Positions 24,799 through 32,075 of a DNA stretch of 64,000 bases are shown here, one piece after another (the first letter of the stretch is position 1; every line of letters starts with the position of its first letter). The translations under genes were made by a program, and so were the position numbers. Origin of the DNA: UBA1479 sp002706405 (GTDB lineage Bacteria > Pseudomonadota > Alphaproteobacteria > Rhodospirillales > Casp-alpha2); assembly GCA_963972255.1 (NCBI GenBank), contig CAXATO010000011.1, positions 116,514 through 180,513 of the forward strand, written 5' to 3'. The notes under the pieces were generated by a model. It was not told the origin of the DNA and ran no database searches. It saw nothing but the letters and a program-made list of their open reading frames with translations.

Positions 24799-25899
24799 TC
24801 AGCCGGGGAACTTGAACGGTAGCGCCCGCGCTCGGACGAAGTCAGCGTCCGATGTGGCGGTGTAGACCATCTGATTTTTTCGGAATTTGGCCATGCTGGC
24901 AAACGCCTTGGCGCTGGTCTTGTCCGCCTGGATAAGGTCGGAAATGACCTCGCCGCAGACGTTTCCGATCGTGGTCAGGATGTCGTCCGACAGTTCGTTC
25001 ATGATGACGCCGTGGTCGTTCAGGAACGACTGCAGCACCGGGCCCGAGCGGGCCTGGAATTCGCTGAGCATTGTCAGGTTCGTCGCCGCCGCGCACTGCT
25101 CGACGATAGCCTTCAGGTCGTCGGGCAGGCCGTCCCAAGCCTTGGCGTTGACGAAGCATTCGAGGACCGTCGCCGGTTCGTGCCAACCGGGGTTCAGGTA
25201 GTACTTGGCGCTGCGGTAGAACCCCATGGAGGCCTCGCCGTAGGGGTTGTTCCATTCGACCATGTCAATGGCGCCCGAAGCCAGCGCCGAGGCGACTTCC
25301 GAGCCCGGCAGGTTGACTACGGTCACGCCCATTTTCCTCAGCACCTCGCCGGGGATGCCCGGGATGCGTGCCTTCAGACCCTTGTAGTCGTCGACCGATT
25401 TGATCTCCTTGCGGGACCAGCCGCCGTGCTGGGCACCGGTGTTGCCGCAGGCTAGGAACTTGCAGCCCAGTTGCGAGCGGTAGATGTCGTCGCAGATCTG
25501 CATGCCACCGCCGTAGTAGTACCAAGCGTTGTATTCCTGGGCCGTCAGGCCGAAGGGAAAATTGGCAAGGAACTGGGTCGCCGGCGCCTTTCCCTTCCAG
25601 TAGTAGGGCGCGCCATGGCCTAGTTCGACCGTGCCGTTGGCGACGGCGTCGATGGATTCGAAGGCCGGCACGATTTCACCGGAAGCATAAAGCGTGACCG
25701 TCAGTCGGCCGCCCGAGCATTTGGTCACCCGGTCGGCGAAGTCCTGCGCGCCGGTACCTAGGCCAGGCAGGTTCTTCGGCCATGTCGTTACCATGCGCCA
25801 GTTCATGCGGTTTTGCGAAAGTGCCGGCTTCGGAAAAGCGGACGCCGCCACGGCCGCGGTCGACGCAGCGGCCGCGGAAAGGAATGTTCTACGTTTCAT
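24799..25899 (-). CDS. dctP: TRAP transporter solute-binding protein (DctP family)
   Basis: 366 residues. The N-terminus (KRRTFLSAAAAS) is a twin-arginine-type signal. DctP features follow: FADRVTKCSGGRLTVTLYASGEI, GTVELGHGAPYYW, RIPGIPGEVLRKMGVTVVNLPGSEV, AIDMVEWNNPYG. Binds an organic acid in the periplasm and passes it to the DctQM membrane pair encoded at 27164-29109. Genes for the three parts are split by a LysR gene, with dctP on its own minus-strand unit. Substrate is probably a carboxylated aromatic or keto acid, inferred only from the neighbouring oxygenase. Confidence 0.88.
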   Translation of the reverse strand: MKRRTFLSAAAASTAAVAASAFPKPALSQNRMNWRMVTTWPKNLPGLGTGAQDFADRVTKCSGGRLTVTLYASGEIVPAFESIDAVANGTVELGHGAPYYWKGKAPATQFLANFPFGLTAQEYNAWYYYGGGMQICDDIYRSQLGCKFLACGNTGAQHGGWSRKEIKSVDDYKGLKARIPGIPGEVLRKMGVTVVNLPGSEVASALASGAIDMVEWNNPYGEASMGFYRSAKYYLNPGWHEPATVLECFVNAKAWDGLPDDLKAIVEQCAAATNLTMLSEFQARSGPVLQSFLNDHGVIMNELSDDILTTIGNVCGEVISDLIQADKTSAKAFASMAKFRKNQMVYTATSDADFVRARALPFKFPG

Positions 25900-26211
25900 T
25901 GATGTTTCTCTCCATGGTGTCGGTGTTCCGTTTCCGGAACCCGGTTGAGACCAGGAGGCTCAATCCAACCCAAAGCTTCGGCAATAAGGCTGAGCTCCCT
26001 GTGGCGGGTGGCGCGGCCTTTTCCGACCTTGTCTGTGCACTCGCCAACGTAACGAGCTAAGTATCTGGCGGCGTTATACATCAGAACAAACGATATTTTT
26101 AAATTCATTAAGATCGGTTATTTTGAACAAATGAAAGGTGCGGAATGCACCTCAATAAATGCCAATAAGCGCTGAGATGCGTGGTCAAATCCGGTCTTGG
26201 GAGGACGAGAT
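25900..26211. promoter_or_regulatory. Divergent intergenic region between dctP and the lysR gene
   Basis: 312 bases without a gene, AT-rich in the half next to lysR. TTCA (26104-26107) and TGAA (26123-26126) face each other across 15 bases, as LysR sites often do, but this is weak evidence. It should contain both promoters. Confidence 0.3.
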
Positions 26212-27156
26212 ATGAACTTACGCCAACTGGAAACATTCTATTGGGCAGTGGAATTGGGCAGTTTCATCGCCGCCGCCGGCCGCCTGAATTCAACGCAATC
26301 GACCGTTTCCATGCGGATCCAGGAGTTGGAAAGAGACTTGGGCGTTGAATTGTTTGATCGCAGCCTGCGTACCGCCCGCGTGACTCCGAAAGGCCGAGAA
26401 CTCGCCCAAATGGCGGAACGGATGTTGGCCTTGTCCACGGAAATCCGCGAACGCGTCTCGGCGCCTGCGGACATACCCGGACATGTCCGCCTGGGCGTCG
26501 CCGAGGCAATCTCGGTGACTTGGCTACCCAACCTGATCCGTGCGCTCCGCGATCGGTATCCAAGGGTGACCTTCGATCTGGACGAGGCGCTGACCTTCGA
26601 CCTGTTCGAACGGCTCAGTCTAGGGCAGCTCGACATGGTCCTGGCGGCCGAACGCCTGCCGGGCCACGACTGCATCACCCGGTCTCTGGGCAAGGTCGCC
26701 CTGGCCTGGATGGCTGGGCCGGAAATGATCCTGCCCGACGGCATTCTCGGCCCGCGCGATCTTCAGGACATGCCGATCATCGCCTTATCCCCGACCTCGA
26801 TCCATCACGCCAAGATCGAGGATTGGTTCCGCTCCAACGGCGCCTATTGCCGCCGCATCTTCACCTGCAAAAGTTTCGGCGTTGCGGCCTGCCTGGCATC
26901 CGCGGGCTTGGGAATCACCTTGTTGCCGATCGCGCAGTACGAGCCAGAAATATCGGCCGGAAAGTTACGGATCATTCCGACGGCCCCGCCCATGCATCCG
27001 GTCGAGTTCACTGCCTCGTTGTCCATTTCTCCATCATTGCCGTTGACCGAGTTGATCGCCGACCTAGCTCAGGAGGTGAGCACCTTTGACAAGAACGATA
27101 TCGCCGGCCCGCAAGGCAAGCCCCGGCGCATGCAGTCCGTCGAGAGCGGTTCCTAA
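26212..27156 (+). CDS. LysR-family transcriptional regulator
   Basis: 314 residues from ATG 26212, preceded by GGGAGGACG. N-terminal winged helix-turn-helix (LRQLETFYWAVELGSFIAAAGRLNSTQSTVSMRIQELERDLG in part), then the effector-binding domain (PGHVRLGVAEAISVTWLPNLI, ASAGLGITLLP). It is divergent from dctP and convergent with dctM (eight bases between the stops), so it probably controls the TRAP transporter and perhaps the oxygenase genes, with a substrate of the pathway as inducer. Confidence 0.92.
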   Translation: MNLRQLETFYWAVELGSFIAAAGRLNSTQSTVSMRIQELERDLGVELFDRSLRTARVTPKGRELAQMAERMLALSTEIRERVSAPADIPGHVRLGVAEAISVTWLPNLIRALRDRYPRVTFDLDEALTFDLFERLSLGQLDMVLAAERLPGHDCITRSLGKVALAWMAGPEMILPDGILGPRDLQDMPIIALSPTSIHHAKIEDWFRSNGAYCRRIFTCKSFGVAACLASAGLGITLLPIAQYEPEISAGKLRIIPTAPPMHPVEFTASLSISPSLPLTELIADLAQEVSTFDKNDIAGPQGKPRRMQSVESGS

Positions 27157-27163
27157 ACCTCGG

Positions 27164-28549
27164 TCAGTCCTTGAAGATCAGCCGAGGCAGCCATTCCGCC
27201 AATTCGGGATTGGTCCAAAGAATGGTTAGGGCGATCAGCTGAATGGCGACGAAGGGAAGCACGCCTTTGTAGATATCGACCGTGCGGATTTCATCCGGCG
27301 CCACTCCACGTATGTAGAATAGGGCCCATCCGAAAGGGGGGGTCAGAAAGCTGGTCTGCAGATTCATGGCCATCATAACTCCCAACCATACGGGGCTGAT
27401 GTCCGCAATGAACAGGGCGGGCGCCACCAGAGGCACGACGATGAACACGATCTCGATGAAGTCGAGGACGAAGCCCAACAGGAACATAATCAGCATCACG
27501 ACAAGCATCGCGCCGGTGAATCCACCCGGCAGGCCGACCAGGAACTCGTGAACTAATTTGTCGCCGCCGAGACCGCGGAATGTCAAAGAGAACAGTGACG
27601 CACCCAACAGGATGCCGAACACCATGCAAGTGATGCGGGTCGTTGACCGGACCACGTCGCGCATGACGCCCGGGTTGACTTTGCGGTTGATCGTGGCAAG
27701 CAGCATCGCCCCGACACCGCCGAAGGAAGCGGCCTCGGTCGGCGTAGCCAGGCCGCCGAGGATCGAACCAAGTACCGCAATGACCAGGAAAATGGGCGGC
27801 AGAAGTGCTTTGACAATGCGCAGGCTTAGCTCGCGGATGGGGACGTCTTCTTCGTAGTAGGCTGGCGACGCCTTCGGCCGGAAGATGGCGGAAATCACTA
27901 GCCACAGGATAAACAGGCCGACCAGCATCAGGCCGGGCAAAATCGCGCCAGCGAACAGATCGATCACGCTGAACGGCTCGAACATGTAGTTGCCCTTGGC
28001 CATCTGCGCCTGGGAATAGGCGCCGACCAGGGAGTCGCCGAGGATCACCAAGGCGATCGAGGGCGGGATGATCTGGCCCAGGGTGCCCGAGGCGCAGATG
28101 GTGCCGCAGGCGAGCTTCGGATCGTATCCGGCGCGCAGCATCGTCGGTAGGCTCAACAGACCCATAGTGACGACCGTGGCGCCGACGATACCCGTCGAGG
28201 CCGCCAACAGCATGCCCACCAACATGACCGAAATCCCAAGGCCGCCGCGAAGCCGGCCGAAGCATTGCCCCATGGTTGTCAGCAGGCTTTCGGCGATGTG
28301 CGACCGTTCCAACATCACGCCCATGAAGACGAACAAGGGCACCGCAACCAGCACCTCGTTGCTCATGATCCCGAAGTACCGCGACGGCATGGCATGGAAG
28401 AAAATCATGTCGAAACAGTCGAGCGACCAGCCGAGGAAGGCGAATAGCACCGCCGTGCCGCCCAGGGAGAAAGCGACGGGAAACCCCATCATCATGGTGC
28501 CGCAGATGGTAAGTAGCAGCAGCAGGCTCAGAATCTCGTTCAGCGGCAT
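27164..28549 (-). CDS. dctM: TRAP transporter large permease (DctM)
   Basis: 461 residues with about 12 hydrophobic segments. Typical motifs: SNEVLVAVPLFVFMGVMLERS, ASTGIVGATVVTMGLLSLP, GTLGQIIPPSIALVILGD. It couples sodium flow to uptake of the solute delivered by DctP. Two bases separate it from the small permease gene, which is transcribed first, the standard order for TRAP operons. Confidence 0.92.
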   Translation of the reverse strand: MPLNEILSLLLLLTICGTMMMGFPVAFSLGGTAVLFAFLGWSLDCFDMIFFHAMPSRYFGIMSNEVLVAVPLFVFMGVMLERSHIAESLLTTMGQCFGRLRGGLGISVMLVGMLLAASTGIVGATVVTMGLLSLPTMLRAGYDPKLACGTICASGTLGQIIPPSIALVILGDSLVGAYSQAQMAKGNYMFEPFSVIDLFAGAILPGLMLVGLFILWLVISAIFRPKASPAYYEEDVPIRELSLRIVKALLPPIFLVIAVLGSILGGLATPTEAASFGGVGAMLLATINRKVNPGVMRDVVRSTTRITCMVFGILLGASLFSLTFRGLGGDKLVHEFLVGLPGGFTGAMLVVMLIMFLLGFVLDFIEIVFIVVPLVAPALFIADISPVWLGVMMAMNLQTSFLTPPFGWALFYIRGVAPDEIRTVDIYKGVLPFVAIQLIALTILWTNPELAEWLPRLIFKD

Positions 28550-28551
28550 GG

Positions 28552-29109
28552 CTAGATCCTCCGTCGCTGTATGTGCTCGCTGACGTCAGGATCGGGTTTT
28601 CGGCGCAGGACGTGGACGCTGCGGATCAACAGGGACAGCCCCTGCAGGCCCAAAAGGATGCAAAACACCAGTATTGCCGTTTTGAACAGAAATAAGCCGT
28701 GCAGGCCGCCAGCTTCCGACGACTGTTCCAGCCGCGACCAGGACAGGGTGACGTAGGGCCAAGCTACCCACCAGATGACGCCGACCATGGGCAGGAGAAG
28801 GAAGACCGCGCCCAGCAGGTTGACCCAGGCACGATAGCGATCAGACGCGGTGCGATAGAAGATGTCGACGCGGACATGCCCATCGTGCAGCAGAGTATAG
28901 GCAGCGCATACGGTGAAGATGGTACCGTGCAGCCAGACGTAGGATTCCTGTAGCCAGACCCAGCCGAGCCCGAAGCCGTATCTCAGGACCGCTACCGCGC
29001 AGGTGATCAGCACCACGGCCAAGGTCAGCCAGGATACGGTATTGCCGATAAATTCGTTCAGACGGTCGATTGAACGGGCCACGCCCGTGAGGGCATTTCC
29101 GATTATCAT
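28552..29109 (-). CDS. dctQ: TRAP transporter small permease (DctQ)
   Basis: 185 residues with four hydrophobic helices; WLQESYVWLHGTIFTVCAAYTLLHDGHVRVDIFY (in parts) is the DctQ signature. It is the scaffold partner of DctM, coded two bases away. The start at 29109 is the first ATG of the frame. Confidence 0.9.
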   Translation of the reverse strand: MIIGNALTGVARSIDRLNEFIGNTVSWLTLAVVLITCAVAVLRYGFGLGWVWLQESYVWLHGTIFTVCAAYTLLHDGHVRVDIFYRTASDRYRAWVNLLGAVFLLLPMVGVIWWVAWPYVTLSWSRLEQSSEAGGLHGLFLFKTAILVFCILLGLQGLSLLIRSVHVLRRKPDPDVSEHIQRRRI

Positions 29110-29312
29110 TCCTCTATTTCCCCTGGGACACGTGTTTTGGGGAAGCGGCGGGCACTCGTAGGTTGCCCTCGCGGGCGTTCCATCCCCTAGTGTTTACAGA
29201 TTGATTAAGTCTCCCAGGATGGAGTGTCCGTTAGGCAACGCTACGGAACAATCGATTTGTTTTGATCTATCTGATCCGAAATACCTGATGAGTCGCTTGG
29301 CGTGCGCGATCG

Positions 29313-29690
29313 TCATGGCGCCCAGTTTTTTTCGTTATACGCGGGTCGCGATTGAGTGCCTCGGAGATATAGGCGCTCTTGCCGGTCATGGGCTTCGAAG
29401 TCCCAGGGCCTCAGTCCCATATGCTCCATGCGAAAGCGAATGCCGGTGGAGGTGATCGTACGGTGCGCCAGAACGGAAACTATTCGACCTACAACGGACT
29501 TCATGCCGACTGTGTTCGGCGCCAGTTCGAGGGCACGCAAGCCGCGCCCCTTGCGCGCACAGCGACCGCCTGGCCGCGACTATGCGAAATATGATGGTCA
29601 TTTGCGCACTCGATGCTGGGTGAAGCACCCGGTTTCAAGCAGGCACAAGTTCGAAATGAACTTGGAGTTTTTTGACCGTTCAATTGTCGC
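29313..29690 (-). pseudogene. Decayed copy of the right-end gene (compare 41846-42571)
   Basis: In one minus frame LHPASSAQMTIIFRIVAARRS resembles LHPVSNAQATIIPHIAAATRG encoded around 42690; in another frame ALELAPNTVGMK resembles DLELARNAVGMK of the intact gene. The nucleotide match is strongest at 29500-29572 against 42456-42533, including CGCCAGTTCGAG and GCGCCCCTTGCGCGC. About 130 bases are missing between the two matching parts and frames shift, so the copy is dead. It stands where the right end of the older island (19462 to about 29790) would be. Confidence 0.65.
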
Positions 29691-29769
29691 GAAAAGATCG
29701 GGAAGCAAAAGGATCGATGGAAAAGTATCGTTTTCCCGGTGCTTAATATAATCTTCTAAATAATCAAAT

Positions 29770-29796
29770 TTTAATCTTGTAATGTCCAAGTAAAAT
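29770..29796 (-). repeat. Candidate right-end TnsB-like site of the 19462 island
   Basis: On the minus strand the bases read ACTTGGACATTACAAG, a degenerate TnsB-like site pointing left, directly against the left end that starts at 29797. It would be the right end of the older island placed back to back with the newer one. Confidence 0.35.
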
Positions 29797-29900
29797 TGTA
29801 ATTTAGACAATCTAAACTGTGATTGGCCAAAATAAGCTGCTTCCGATGTCTAATGTAGGAACCGATGCTGAATTTTAAAAATCGGTTCATTTCTGCGATT
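29797..29900 (+). repeat. Tn7-type left end (copy 3)
   Basis: TGTAATTTA (29797-29805), then units GACAATCTAAACTG... (29806-29825) and GCCAAAATAAGCTG... (29826-29845), then TGTAGGAACC and ATTTTAAAAATCGG. Copy 2 at 19462 has the same order and spacing. A further TTTTTAAAAAC motif lies near 29940 and is mirrored near the right end. The rest up to the gene stop at 30078 holds no gene. Confidence 0.8.
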
Positions 29901-30077
29901 CTGATCGCATTCTATCTTATGGAAATACATTCTCTAGTTTTTAAAAACCCCAGAAATTCCAATATCTTCTTATTAATAAATTTCACCGATAGGCTATATC
30001 GCAGAAGGTACGTTGAGGATGGTTGGAGCTTTTAAAAATGTGCGAGCCACCGCAACAATAAAGACAAAAGACGATGC

Positions 30078-32045
30078 TCAGTCGCGACTCTGTCTTCGAA
30101 GCCATTCGTATTCATCAAGGCCAACAACGCCTTGGCGACCTGAGATTTGATCACAAATTTTTTGCCCGAGAAAATCTTTTAAGTCAGCAATCCATTCGTA
30201 ATTCGTATCTTCACTCTTGAAAAACCAACGACCGTTCTCCATCGCTGCTTGAATAACGCCTCCAGAAGAATTTTTAGGGTCAAATCGAATCATCTTCTGC
30301 CGGTGAGGGAACGGGGATATCCAAACTTTTATATCTCCTGGTGCGCCTCCTTCTTTTTTTGGGGCGCGAAGAATCAATAACTGTTTTGTTCCTTCAGGGC
30401 CGCTTCCTCCAACTTCCAATTCCAAGAAAGGAAATTCCCGGATTTTCGTGAGGCGAACGCTATCGCAACGTGGTTGGGTGCAGAGAAGAAAAGTCAATTT
30501 TCCGTTATTGTCGGCCGTGCTAACTATCGTGCCTTGGGTTAACCTGGGTGCCCATTCGTCCGGAAGGCGCCTGCTTCCATATTGCTCTCGTTTCAGGGAT
30601 GTCAGGCGAGCGAACTCACTATCTATATCTCTTCCTTGTTTCTCGTTTTCAATTAAGAGGCCTGTTAGATTGCTGTGACGCAGAGAAACCAAACTCGGTT
30701 TCACCCCCTTACCGAGGTCGGTATCGACTAATTTGGACACGTCATCTGCCGTCAATTCTTTGTCAATTGCCGAAAGCTTGAATACTTCCCCGGCGGTCAT
30801 TTTCTCCGACGCCCACCTTTTAGTTCCATCACACTGCACTTTCTGGAACTCGTCTTGCCCCCCTCTTACCAAGGCGAAAGCTTCGTCGCGTGTCAGTTTT
30901 AGGCCGTTCGCCAATGCGAAAGAGGCGCCGTCTTGTATTTTGCTGCCTATCCAGTTTTTGTGTGCAGCTTCGTTTGCATGATTTTCACCGATCCGATTGA
31001 GAGAAAGAGTTGATCGAAGCTCGCCAGCAATTAAATCAAGAACAAATTCTTCTGAATCTTGGGGGGCTGGGAGCAACGAACGATGACAAATCAATGCGGG
31101 ATCGAGACGGCCGCTAAAGGTTGCAAGAAGATGGTGAGTGGTTTCGCGCACGGCTGCAATGGAATGTAGAGTGATGCTCGGAATCAGTCCGGTGCTTAGT
31201 GCGGCGAACTCCTCAACCAGCTTCATTGGCAAATTGTCTTCGGAAATAACTTTTCGACTGTCTTCTGGTGCGGTCGTATGCTCTTTGTTCAAAAAAACTA
31301 ACCTGGTCGTTTGATTTTCTATAATCAGTGTGTCCGTGTTTTTTTCGAGTTTTCCTCCGATATAATTCTCGTCCTTTAAATCATCCCAGATATCGTTGAA
31401 CACGGAGCCGAGCTTTCCCTCTGCTGTGTATATGGTGATCAGTCGCAGGCGTCCTTGCGCCTGTTTGTCTGCATCTAAGGTCTTTTTAACAATTTCACGT
31501 GCCTTCCAAGAGCCGTTTCCCTTGCCTGGCTCGTCTCCCAGTTCCCAATCCAGCACGATAATATCTGCAAGCCGGGCCATGCGTACGGATCGCTTAACTA
31601 CGTTGTCTTCACCAGTATCAGTGCCATTTTGTTGATGATCATCAGGACGATAGACAGTACAAAGAATTTCTTGGTCTGCTAGGGCAGCCGTAAGAGCCCA
31701 AGCCTTTAATTCGTGGCTGGAACTAAATTCCGCTGCGTCTGTATTGCCATCTTGCTCATTTGCCGAGGCAGTAGGCTTTAACTCAATGTTCTTAAGCCGC
31801 TCGTCTGTTAACCCTTTTGCTGGACGACGCTGCAGCAACTTCATTTTTTGTGCCGCTTTTGATTTTTCTTCATTCGGTAGGCTGGCGCTTTTATCGTCAG
31901 GTACGTTTGATCTTCGGCTGACTGCTTTTTTTTTAGGTGCCTCGTCGTCGTATAACTTTGCCTCATTGTCTATCACTACAACTGAGTGGAGGAACCGCTT
32001 TGCTGCTTCCTCGCATCGTTGTCGAAAAGTATTTTCCGTGTACAA
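30078..32045 (-). CDS. Divergent receiver-domain protein (Response_reg_2-like)
   Basis: 655 residues. Receiver signs: SVVVIDNEAK (acidic Asp26), phosphoacceptor-like Asp166 in ADIIVLDWELGDE, and LITIYTAEG with Thr207. About 130 residues lie between the first and third strands, far more than in normal receivers, with a charged, low-complexity insert. The remaining 430 residues are unassigned: a helical middle and a C-terminal part with strands (LTFLLCTQPRCDSVRL, LLILRAPKKEG) and a short Trp-rich tail. It is coded 30 bases after the dual GHKL gene, so it is the probable phosphorylation partner. No DNA-binding or nuclease domain could be recognised. Confidence 0.6.
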   Translation of the reverse strand: MYTENTFRQRCEEAAKRFLHSVVVIDNEAKLYDDEAPKKKAVSRRSNVPDDKSASLPNEEKSKAAQKMKLLQRRPAKGLTDERLKNIELKPTASANEQDGNTDAAEFSSSHELKAWALTAALADQEILCTVYRPDDHQQNGTDTGEDNVVKRSVRMARLADIIVLDWELGDEPGKGNGSWKAREIVKKTLDADKQAQGRLRLITIYTAEGKLGSVFNDIWDDLKDENYIGGKLEKNTDTLIIENQTTRLVFLNKEHTTAPEDSRKVISEDNLPMKLVEEFAALSTGLIPSITLHSIAAVRETTHHLLATFSGRLDPALICHRSLLPAPQDSEEFVLDLIAGELRSTLSLNRIGENHANEAAHKNWIGSKIQDGASFALANGLKLTRDEAFALVRGGQDEFQKVQCDGTKRWASEKMTAGEVFKLSAIDKELTADDVSKLVDTDLGKGVKPSLVSLRHSNLTGLLIENEKQGRDIDSEFARLTSLKREQYGSRRLPDEWAPRLTQGTIVSTADNNGKLTFLLCTQPRCDSVRLTKIREFPFLELEVGGSGPEGTKQLLILRAPKKEGGAPGDIKVWISPFPHRQKMIRFDPKNSSGGVIQAAMENGRWFFKSEDTNYEWIADLKDFLGQKICDQISGRQGVVGLDEYEWLRRQSRD

Positions 32046-32075
32046 AATCTTTTTCCCCGAGAAATTTTACAAGCC

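Noticed and set aside
29201..29751. Several short plus- and minus-strand open frames between dctQ and the transposon end
   Set aside because: They cross the decayed copy of the right-end gene and are broken pieces, not intact genes.
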